The position numbers and the translations under genes were made by a program. A DNA stretch of 12,509 nucleotides from JAAXVZ01 sp964392465 (GTDB lineage Archaea; Nanobdellota; Nanobdellia; Woesearchaeales; GW2011-AR15): the NCBI GenBank assembly GCA_964392465.1, contig CAYMPC010000032.1, forward strand, positions 1 to 12,509, in the 5' to 3' direction. The notes under the pieces are model-generated. The model did not search any database. It saw only the letters and a program-made list of their open reading frames with translations, and had not been told where the DNA came from. Position 1 is the stretch's first letter. The number at the start of each line of letters is the position of its first letter. Shown piece after piece: positions 7,895-12,509 of the stretch.

Positions 7895-8830
7895 ATGAGA
7901 TTCAAACAAAGCTATTTGATTGGAATTGGAATAGGGGCTTTTATATTTCTTATAGATGCAATTGTTTTTTTAAATACGCCCTGGTTTGTGCCTTTAATTA
8001 TAGTTGCTATTTCTGTTGGATGGATCCAGATTTGGCTTGATTTTTTTATGGAGAACCAAAAACAAAAGGAGATTGAAACAAGATTTCTGGATTTTGTAAG
8101 GAATCTCACTGGTGCAATAAAATCAGGAATGCCTGTAGCTAAATCAATTATACATATATCAACTATTGATTATGGTGCTTTAAGCCCATATGTAAGAAAA
8201 TTAGGGCACCAAGTTGAATGGAATGTTCCTGTCCATAAATCTCTTTTATTATTCAGCAATTCAACTAGAAATGATGTCATAAAAAGATCTATTTCAACAG
8301 TAATTGAAGCTGAACAATCAGGAGGAAATATGGAGGATGTTCTTAGTTCCATAACCTCTTCTCTTATTGAAATTAAAAAAATAAAAGATCAAAGAAGAGC
8401 AAGCATCCATTCCCAAATTGTCCAGTCCTATATTATTTTCATGATATTTATGGGAGTCATGTTAGTTATTCAAAATATGCTTGTTCCCTATCTTATTGGA
8501 TCTGGTTCAAATGAAGGGTTGTTCAGCGGAATGTCTATGAGTGGAGGACTAGGAGGATTAACAGGTACTTCTACAACAGCTAGCTCTCCTTCAATAGTAA
8601 TGGATGTTGAAATTAGGTTTGATTCTGTTGGTAGTTTCATAATAACCTTATCAAGATGGTTTAGCTCATTAAGAGGTGAGTTCTTAATGCTTACTCTAAT
8701 TCAGGCATTTTTTGCAGGAGTAATAATCGGAAAATTATCAGAAGGAGATTTAACATCAGGTCTAAAACATTCTATAGTGCTTATGACAATTGCATTCTTT
8801 ATAATGACATTATTTAAGCCAGGGATGTAA
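7895..8830 (+). CDS. Second T2SF-family platform membrane protein
   Basis: A 311-aa protein of compact TadB/ArlJ-like form. There are two N-terminal membrane helices (about 7-26 and 31-50), a T2SF cytoplasmic bundle (about 60-175, with FLDFVRNLTGAIKSGMP and EAEQSGGNMEDVL), one helix at 177-199, a Gly/Ser/Thr-rich external loop (about 202-233), and two C-terminal helices (about 262-280 and 290-307). AAAGGA at 7884-7889 provides a Shine-Dalgarno. With the preceding gene it forms a two-platform arrangement, as in Tad systems and some archaeal pili; archaella normally have a single ArlJ. It is the last gene of the operon and lies 32 nt from the convergent sepF. Family assignment is firm. Confidence 0.92.
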   Translation: MRFKQSYLIGIGIGAFIFLIDAIVFLNTPWFVPLIIVAISVGWIQIWLDFFMENQKQKEIETRFLDFVRNLTGAIKSGMPVAKSIIHISTIDYGALSPYVRKLGHQVEWNVPVHKSLLLFSNSTRNDVIKRSISTVIEAEQSGGNMEDVLSSITSSLIEIKKIKDQRRASIHSQIVQSYIIFMIFMGVMLVIQNMLVPYLIGSGSNEGLFSGMSMSGGLGGLTGTSTTASSPSIVMDVEIRFDSVGSFIITLSRWFSSLRGEFLMLTLIQAFFAGVIIGKLSEGDLTSGLKHSIVLMTIAFFIMTLFKPGM

Positions 8831-8832
8831 AC

Positions 8833-8862
8833 ATATAAAAAATAATTAATTAAAAGAAAAAA
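8833..8862 (-). terminator. T-tract terminator of sepF
   Basis: Read on the - strand, the bases directly after the sepF stop codon give T6 (8857-8862), T4 (8852-8855) and T6 (8837-8842) without a strong hairpin. This is the usual archaeal terminator form. The + strand has only A-runs here, so the signal serves sepF and not the convergent pilus operon. Confidence 0.6.
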
Positions 8863-9267
8863 TTACTCCTTAACTTCTGTTGTTGGAGCTTCTTTTGATC
8901 TATAAATTTCTGCAAAACTTGGGGTAACAACAAGATAGTCATCTCCAAATCCTGCTATATCTCCTCCTATTGCATCGCATGTTTTCTTTAGTTTGTTTAT
9001 TGCTCTTTTCAATTCAACAATATCTTTATCTTTCAATGGCCTTATATTAATGAGAGCAATGGTATAGCCTTCTCTTATTGTGTCAACAATCTCTTTTACA
9101 TCAGAAAAATCATCAAGTATAAATGGCCTGACTACAATTTTAGATGATGCAGATTTCTTAGCTGCTGTATCTAATTCCAAATATTCTTCTTCTATCTCTT
9201 CAGAAGCTTCATCATCAAAACCCCATTTTTTAACTTTGTTCTTGATATTATTAAAAAATTTTTTCAT
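8863..9267 (-). CDS. sepF: Cell division protein SepF (archaeal)
   Basis: A 134-aa protein that tethers FtsZ to the membrane at the division site in archaea that use FtsZ. The N-terminus MKKFFNNIKNKVKKWGF forms a basic amphipathic helix for membrane binding. A variable acidic linker (about 18-40) follows, then the SepF core (about 44-122) with the β-strand KIVVRPFILDDF, a helix, TIALINIRPL, a Lys-rich helix, then GGDIAGFGDDYLVVTP. The start is placed at the ATG 9267. GAGGTG (9274-9279) lies 6 nt upstream and is a good Shine-Dalgarno, whereas an in-frame GTG at 9276 falls inside that sequence. The gene stands alone, with its own promoter region upstream and a T-tract downstream. No ftsZ gene is in the window. 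Confidence 0.92.
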   Translation of the reverse strand: MKKFFNNIKNKVKKWGFDDEASEEIEEEYLELDTAAKKSASSKIVVRPFILDDFSDVKEIVDTIREGYTIALINIRPLKDKDIVELKRAINKLKKTCDAIGGDIAGFGDDYLVVTPSFAEIYRSKEAPTTEVKE

Positions 9268-9271
9268 CTTG

Positions 9272-9279
9272 CCCACCTC
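9272..9279 (-). promoter_or_regulatory. Shine-Dalgarno of sepF that decides its start
   Basis: On the - strand this reads GAGGTGGG. Its GAGGTG part complements the 3' end of archaeal 16S rRNA (CACCUCC) and is 6 nt from ATG 9267. It overlaps the alternative GTG start, which makes the shorter protein more likely. Confidence 0.7.
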
Positions 9280-9324
9280 AAAAGTGTTATTTTACTCTTA
9301 ATATAATCATCTGTCTAATTGTTG

Positions 9325-9343
9325 TTTATATATTTAAATATAT
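9325..9343 (-). promoter_or_regulatory. TATA-like promoter element of sepF, including a 16-bp palindrome
   Basis: An AT-only stretch in the 122-nt gap between sepF and its upstream neighbour. A TATA box centred near 9333 would start sepF transcripts near 9307, giving a leader of about 40 nt that carries the Shine-Dalgarno. Bases 9328-9343 (ATATATTTAAATATAT) are a perfect inverted repeat. The rest of the gap (9268-9389) shows no gene. Confidence 0.5.
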
Positions 9344-9389
9344 GCTTTTTTAAAAATATATCGATATAAGTGGTTAAAATTCTTGTCAT

Positions 9390-9665
9390 TCATAACTCAA
9401 ATTCTTCAATAAATTCCAATATATATTTATATTTCTCCAAAAAATTAAATCCTTTGTCTGTTAAAGAGATATATTTGTTGCCTTTATTATCTGGCTCCTC
9501 TCTTATAAACTGCTTTTCCAATAATTCATGATAGTATTCAGAAAAGCTCTGTGAGGAAATATTTGAGAATCGTAAAAGAGGGGTTATTCTAATAGAATTC
9601 CTGTTATTAAAGATTATCTTTAAGATAGTATATATAATTTCAAGACGATCTCTTTTTTTCTGCAT
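9390..9665 (-). CDS. Small winged-helix DNA-binding protein (HTH_45 type)
   Basis: A 91-aa cytoplasmic protein with the pattern of the archaeal winged-helix family (PF14947-like). DRLEIIYTILKII forms helix 1, ITPLLRFSNISSQSFSEYYHE the helix-turn-helix, LLEKQFIREE leads into the wing, and YISLTDKGFNFLEKYKYI is the characteristic end of the domain, followed by a short acidic helix (FIEEFEL). It has no other domain. The start at 9665 fits the family's usual N-terminus; an in-frame ATG at 9710 would add 15 non-family residues. Its first 26 bases overlap the end of the upstream membrane-protein gene, so the two are translated together. It is probably a transcription regulator linked to that membrane protein (inference); its target is unknown. 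Confidence 0.83.
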   Translation of the reverse strand: MQKKRDRLEIIYTILKIIFNNRNSIRITPLLRFSNISSQSFSEYYHELLEKQFIREEPDNKGNKYISLTDKGFNFLEKYKYILEFIEEFEL

Positions 9666-10404
9666 GAACCAGCCTCTTTCTAACTCTAAACATAATTGAA
9701 AAGAACACACCTACTGAAATAATATATAAGGGAATTTTAATCTCTCTAGGGAGTAGTCCCCTAATAAAAGCAAATGTACTTGCAAGCCAGAATACAAATA
9801 ATAACACATAAGTAATCTTGTTCTGTGACAAAAACTTAGAAGTTTCCTTTGATTTTATAATTGAATTTACAAACAATAAGAATAAAGCAACCAAAAAAGT
9901 CAGTGTCTGCAGTAATAGCAAGATAAAATTAGAGAAGAAAAATGCTACAAAAAAAGATGCCAAAAAAGAGAAAACATGCAATATTATATTTAGAGTTTTT
10001 TCTTTAAGTTTTATGTTTCTTATGTTTGTAGAAACAATAACAGATAATATCGCTAACGTACTAAAATAACTGACAAAAAAAAAATTAAATGGCTGGAATT
10101 CTCTTGGCAAGATTGCTAAAGAAAATAAATCTCTTGAGAACATCATAAATATCTGCAGCAACCTAAATACATAGGCTAATGCAAAATAAAGAAAAATCTG
10201 TCTGAAATGATAAATGCCTTTGTGTTTTGTTAGTTCATATATCTCCTTTGTTTTTAGATAGATATAAAGGGATATAATAACAACTAAAAGAAAATACGTA
10301 AATTCTGTGATGATTTCCTCCAAAGGAGGCCCAAAATGCCAAAATCCCCCTCGCATTCCGAAAGGTATACCTACTAAATTTCCTGAAGGCATTCCTAGTG
10401 GCAT
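9640..10404 (-). CDS. Seven-helix integral membrane protein of unknown function
   Basis: A 254-aa protein with a Gly/Pro-rich N-terminus (about 1-28) and likely membrane helices near 30-51, 67-89, 106-127, 137-157, 158-183, 196-214 and 222-240, plus a basic cytoplasmic tail (RVRKRLVHAEKKRSS). The segment IYELTKHKGIYHFRQIF between helices 1 and 2 and the following LAYVFRLLQ seem the best-conserved part by my recollection of similar archaeal proteins. I know no function for it. A TATA box centred about 26 nt upstream of the ATG predicts a leaderless mRNA and supports this start over Met5 or Met17. It overlaps the downstream winged-helix gene by 26 bp, which suggests a sensor/regulator pair. No catalytic motif is visible. 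Confidence 0.82.
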   Translation of the reverse strand: MPLGMPSGNLVGIPFGMRGGFWHFGPPLEEIITEFTYFLLVVIISLYIYLKTKEIYELTKHKGIYHFRQIFLYFALAYVFRLLQIFMMFSRDLFSLAILPREFQPFNFFFVSYFSTLAILSVIVSTNIRNIKLKEKTLNIILHVFSFLASFFVAFFFSNFILLLLQTLTFLVALFLLFVNSIIKSKETSKFLSQNKITYVLLFVFWLASTFAFIRGLLPREIKIPLYIISVGVFFSIMFRVRKRLVHAEKKRSS

Positions 10405-10424
10405 AGTTTAATGATTATGTTTAT

Positions 10425-10434
10425 TATTTATAAA
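10425..10434 (-). promoter_or_regulatory. TATA box for leaderless transcription of the membrane-protein/winged-helix unit
   Basis: On the - strand this reads TTTATAAATA, centred about 26 nt upstream of the ATG at 10404. That is the normal archaeal TATA-to-start distance, so transcription should begin at or next to the start codon. No Shine-Dalgarno is present. Confidence 0.6.
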
Positions 10435-10471
10435 GGATGTGGATGTTAAGTGTATATTTTGTGTCATTCTT

Positions 10472-10481
10472 CTTTATAAAG
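10472..10481 (+). promoter_or_regulatory. TATA box of the secreted Met/Gly-rich protein gene
   Basis: CTTTATAAAG lies in the 136-nt divergent intergenic region 10405-10540. A start about 25 nt downstream (near 10502) would leave a leader of some 39 nt containing the GGAGGT Shine-Dalgarno. The element is self-complementary and lies about 45 nt from the divergent TATA box. Confidence 0.55.
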
Positions 10482-10528
10482 CCATCATGTCTTTCTAAAA
10501 GGTTATTGGTGTAAAAACATAAAACACC

Positions 10529-10534
10529 GGAGGT
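10529..10534 (+). promoter_or_regulatory. Strong Shine-Dalgarno of the secreted protein gene
   Basis: GGAGGT, 6 nt before the ATG at 10541, is the strongest ribosome-binding site in the window. It sits just after a possible short hairpin (GGTGT at 10508-10512 with ACACC at 10524-10528). Confidence 0.75.
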
Positions 10535-10540
10535 AAGAAT

Positions 10541-11032
10541 ATGAAAACAAATAAAATATTAATGGCAGTTATGGCTGTTTTTGCCATTAGCATACTGTCA
10601 TTAGGCGTAATGGCCTACAGAGGAAATCCAGATGAAAAAAGCCCTTACTACAATGAGGAAGTACATCAACAACTAGAAGATGCAATGGAAGCAGGAGATT
10701 ATGATCTTTGGATGTCTATAAGAGAAGAAAATAATCTTCCAACAAAGGGAAAAATATTTTCAGTTATTACAGAAGAAAATTTTGACAAATTTGTAGCATT
10801 GCATGAAGCTAATGAAGCTGGTGATGTTGATACTGCAAACGCAATCAAAGAAGAGCTTGGCTTGAGTCAAGGTATGATGAAAAGAGGCAACTCAAAAGGA
10901 ACAGGCCAAGGAATGAACCAGCAAAAAATGCATGGAATGCAAGGAAGAAACAATGGCGGAAACTTTGTTGATGCTGATAACGATGGCAATTGCGACAACC
11001 TAGGATTAAACTTAGGTAAAGGAAGAAGATAA
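10541..11032 (+). CDS. Small secreted protein with Met/Gly/Gln-rich linker and calcium-loop-like motif
   Basis: A 163-aa protein. An N-terminal signal peptide (basic MKTNK, hydrophobic 6-24, probable cleavage after MAY or nearby) sends it outside. Residues 45-66 and 87-107 look like two copies of a helical unit sharing an EAGD turn (AMEAGDYD...IREENNL and ANEAGDVD...IKEELGL). Residues 111-140 form a low-complexity Gly/Met/Gln/Lys linker with one His. Near the C-terminus D144-x-D146-x-D148-G-x-C-D152 resembles an EF-hand/dockerin or thrombospondin-type calcium loop, with a single Cys151. The strong Shine-Dalgarno, own TATA box and T-tract terminator indicate a well-expressed single gene. Similar small proteins ending in a DxDxDGxCDN motif are familiar from uncultivated archaea and bacteria, but I know no function. 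Confidence 0.83.
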   Translation: MKTNKILMAVMAVFAISILSLGVMAYRGNPDEKSPYYNEEVHQQLEDAMEAGDYDLWMSIREENNLPTKGKIFSVITEENFDKFVALHEANEAGDVDTANAIKEELGLSQGMMKRGNSKGTGQGMNQQKMHGMQGRNNGGNFVDADNDGNCDNLGLNLGKGRR

Positions 11033-11055
11033 TTTTTTTTCTTTTTTTGTTTTTT
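11033..11055 (+). terminator. T-tract terminator after the secreted protein gene
   Basis: Immediately after the stop codon come T-runs of eight, seven and six, broken by single C and G bases. No hairpin is needed for archaeal termination. The following A-run lets the T6 (11050-11055) pair back weakly. Confidence 0.75.
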
Positions 11056-11089
11056 AAAAAAATAAGGTATGAATAAAATTAATAACAAA

Positions 11090-11098
11090 ATATAAATA
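11090..11098 (+). promoter_or_regulatory. TATA box for leaderless transcription of the permease gene
   Basis: ATATAAATA is centred 27 nt upstream of the ATG at 11121. No Shine-Dalgarno precedes that ATG, so a leaderless mRNA is predicted. This also supports the chosen start. Confidence 0.6.
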
Positions 11099-11120
11099 CT
11101 AATTTATTACTAAAATAATA

Positions 11121-12320
11121 ATGTTTTTAGAAATATTAATTTTAATTTGTTTGGGAATAATAATTGGCATATTCACAGGCCTCATTCCAGGCATCCATGT
11201 GAATCTTGTTGCAACAACTGTCTTTGCTCTCTCGCCTATTTTATTAAAATATCTTGAACCTTTATCTTTAGCAGTTTTTATAATTGCCCTAGCAGTTACT
11301 CATTCTTTTTTAGATACTATCCCTTCTATATATCTTGGCGCTCCAGAGAGTGAGAATGCGCTTTCTGTTCTACCTGGACAAAAAATGCTCCTTAACGGAG
11401 AAGGATATCAAGCAGTAAAAATAACTATTATAGGAACTTATATTGGAATGATTGTAGCTATCTGTCTTATTCCCTTATTTATCTTAATAGCAAATATAAT
11501 TTATCCAATATTAAAGCCTTTTTTAGTATATCTGCTAATATCAATAATGGCATTTATGATTCTAAAAGAAAAACAAAAGCTTTTGAGTCTTATTTTGTTT
11601 GTTTTATCAGGAACATTAGGATTGCTTGTCTTTTCCCTTCATAACCTAAAAGAACCTTTATTTCCCCTGTTATCTGGATTGTTTGGTGTTTCTGGGTTAA
11701 TGATAAGCTATTTTGAAAACACAAAAATCCCTTCTCAAAAGATAGACAATTCAATTGACATACAACCAAAAGAATTGGGAAAAGCTGTTTTTGGCAGTTC
11801 TATAGGTGTTTTTTTAATACAATTCTTTCCGGGATTGGGGCCTGCTCAAGGCGCAGTAATAGCCTCGCAAGTTGTGAAAAACATGAAAGATAAAATTTAT
11901 CTTGCTTTAGTCGGAGCTCAAGGAACAATGAGTGTTGTTTTTTCCTTAGTCACATTTTACACTTTAGGAAAGGCAAAAGATGGATCTATTGTATTAATAT
12001 CAAGGTTGTTTGAAATTGATTTCAATAGTTTTTTATTATTGATTTTTGTAATGTTATTTTCTGGCAGCATATCTGTCTTCCTGGTATTATATTTTGCAAA
12101 AGTTTTCTCTTTTTTAATATCAAAGATAAACTACAAACTTTTAGTTATCTCTATAATTATTTTCATTTGCCTTATGTGTTTAATCTTGAATGGAGGAATA
12201 GGTCTTATTGTGCTTTTTACTGCAACTTCAATAGGATTAATAGCTCCTTTGAAAGGAATAGCAAGAAATCATGCAATGGGTTGCTTGATATTGCCTGTCA
12301 TAATTTACTTAATTATATAA
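11121..12320 (+). CDS. TctA-family (DUF112, COG1784-like) membrane permease
   Basis: A 399-aa polytopic membrane protein with about 10-12 hydrophobic segments. The two family signature loops are present in the two halves: TGLIPGIHVN at 19-28 and FFPGLGPAQGAVIA at 235-248. They reflect the internal duplication of TctA transporters. Other archaeal-type motifs are HSFLDTIPSIYLGAPESE (61-78), LSVLPGQKMLLNGEGYQAV (81-99) and ARNHAMGCLILPVI near the C-terminus. Bacterial TctA works with TctB and a periplasmic binding protein TctC to import tricarboxylates. Neither partner is encoded here, and archaeal members of this branch usually stand alone with unknown substrate. It is shorter than typical bacterial TctA (about 500 aa). 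It is a probable single-gene unit with a leaderless promoter. Family assignment is good; substrate is unknown. Confidence 0.88.
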   Translation: MFLEILILICLGIIIGIFTGLIPGIHVNLVATTVFALSPILLKYLEPLSLAVFIIALAVTHSFLDTIPSIYLGAPESENALSVLPGQKMLLNGEGYQAVKITIIGTYIGMIVAICLIPLFILIANIIYPILKPFLVYLLISIMAFMILKEKQKLLSLILFVLSGTLGLLVFSLHNLKEPLFPLLSGLFGVSGLMISYFENTKIPSQKIDNSIDIQPKELGKAVFGSSIGVFLIQFFPGLGPAQGAVIASQVVKNMKDKIYLALVGAQGTMSVVFSLVTFYTLGKAKDGSIVLISRLFEIDFNSFLLLIFVMLFSGSISVFLVLYFAKVFSFLISKINYKLLVISIIIFICLMCLILNGGIGLIVLFTATSIGLIAPLKGIARNHAMGCLILPVIIYLII

Positions 12321-12345
12321 TTAAAAAGCATTAAAAATTAACTAA

Positions 12346-12360
12346 ATTATTTTTAAAAAA
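12346..12360. terminator. Weak bidirectional T/A tract between convergent genes
   Basis: ATTTTTAAAAAA lies in the 40-nt gap between the permease stop and the stop of the - strand partial gene. It offers T5 to the + strand and T6 to the - strand, enough for modest archaeal termination in both directions. Confidence 0.4.
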
Positions 12361-12507
12361 CTAAACAACTGTCCAATTTTTTGATTTTGCAAGTTTAGAA
12401 TACTGACAAGGACCGCAACATGTTCCTTTAGGCGGATTTAATGGATTTTCTTGATTATGGAATGCAATACTGCAATTTTTACAAGGGATATAATTCTCAA
12501 GAGTTCT
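12361..12507 (-). CDS. C-terminal end of a Cys-rich protein, 5'-truncated by the window edge
   Basis: The frame is open from the window end to a TAG stop and gives 48 residues. A CxxC pair (CKNC at residues 9-12 of the fragment) and a CCGPC cluster (30-34) are separated by a Pro/Asn-rich loop, followed by a basic tail. This spacing could bind zinc or an iron-sulfur cluster, or form a redox-active site. The start lies beyond the window, so the family cannot be named. Support comes from the motif, the convergent arrangement and the T-tract just after the stop; at 48 codons the open frame alone would be weak evidence. Confidence 0.55.
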   Translation of the reverse strand, partial: RTLENYIPCKNCSIAFHNQENPLNPPKGTCCGPCQYSKLAKSKNWTVV

Positions 12508-12509
12508 TC

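Noticed and set aside
9268..9276. GTG at 9276 as the sepF start
   Set aside because: It lies within the GAGGTGGG Shine-Dalgarno of the ATG at 9267, which gives the expected amphipathic N-terminus.
9080..9301. 73-codon + strand open frame
   Set aside because: Antisense to sepF and its promoter region, Ser-rich low-complexity translation, no family resemblance.
9666..9710. ATG at 9710 as the start of the winged-helix gene
   Set aside because: The 15 added residues do not fit the family's N-terminus; ATG 9665 begins just before the conserved DRLEIIY helix.
9818..10069. 83-codon + strand open frame
   Set aside because: It lies wholly antisense to the seven-helix membrane protein; Lys/Asn-rich text mirrors hydrophobic codons on the other strand and no ribosome-binding site is seen.
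10867..11088. 73-codon - strand open frame
   Set aside because: Antisense to the secreted protein and its T-tract; begins in poly-A/T sequence and encodes a Lys/Pro/Phe-rich artefact.
1..12509. CRISPR array, tRNA, rRNA, insertion sequence or attachment site
   Set aside because: No regularly spaced repeats, no cloverleaf or rRNA-like conserved text, no transposase-like protein and no long terminal repeats were found on reading both strands.

Overview
This AT-rich window (roughly 30% G+C by eye) looks archaeal. It has class III (prepilin-type) signal peptides, including the typical archaeal pilin start KGVSPLIATVLLVAF. It also has an archaeal SepF, an archaeal-type winged-helix protein of the HTH_45 kind, an archaeal TctA-like permease (COG1784 type), TATA-box promoters placed for leaderless transcripts, and T-tract terminators. 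The gene style resembles DPANN archaea such as Woesearchaeota or Pacearchaeota. That placement is an inference from protein flavour and was not tested by a search.

Positions 2-8830 (+ strand) form one tightly packed gene series with gaps of 1-29 nt. First comes the 3' part of a gene for a large extracellular protein with tandem Ig/FN3-like domains; its beginning lies outside the window. Then follow five small proteins, each with one N-terminal hydrophobic helix, four of them prepilin-like. After these come a GspE/TadA/ArlI-family secretion ATPase, a 74-aa helical protein, and two T2SF-family membrane platform proteins of different architecture. Together they make nearly a complete archaeal type IV pilus or Tad-like assembly system: one motor, two platform subunits, several pilin-type subunits and a putative surface adhesin. 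No prepilin peptidase gene is present, so it must be encoded elsewhere.

Positions 8863-10404 (- strand) run convergently against the pilus operon. They hold sepF, the membrane anchor for FtsZ in cell division, with its own promoter region. Upstream of it is a two-gene unit: a seven-helix membrane protein overlapping a small winged-helix protein by 26 bp. The pair could be a split membrane-sensor and DNA-binding regulator, which is inference.

Positions 10405-10540 are a divergent promoter region. To its right are a small secreted protein with a Met/Gly/Gln-rich linker and a calcium-loop-like Asp motif (strong Shine-Dalgarno, T-tract terminator), and then a TctA-family permease expressed from a probable leaderless promoter. 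At the right edge, the C-terminal 48 codons of a Cys-rich gene enter on the - strand. No rRNA, tRNA, CRISPR array or insertion sequence was seen, and no stretch over 300 bases lacks a gene.
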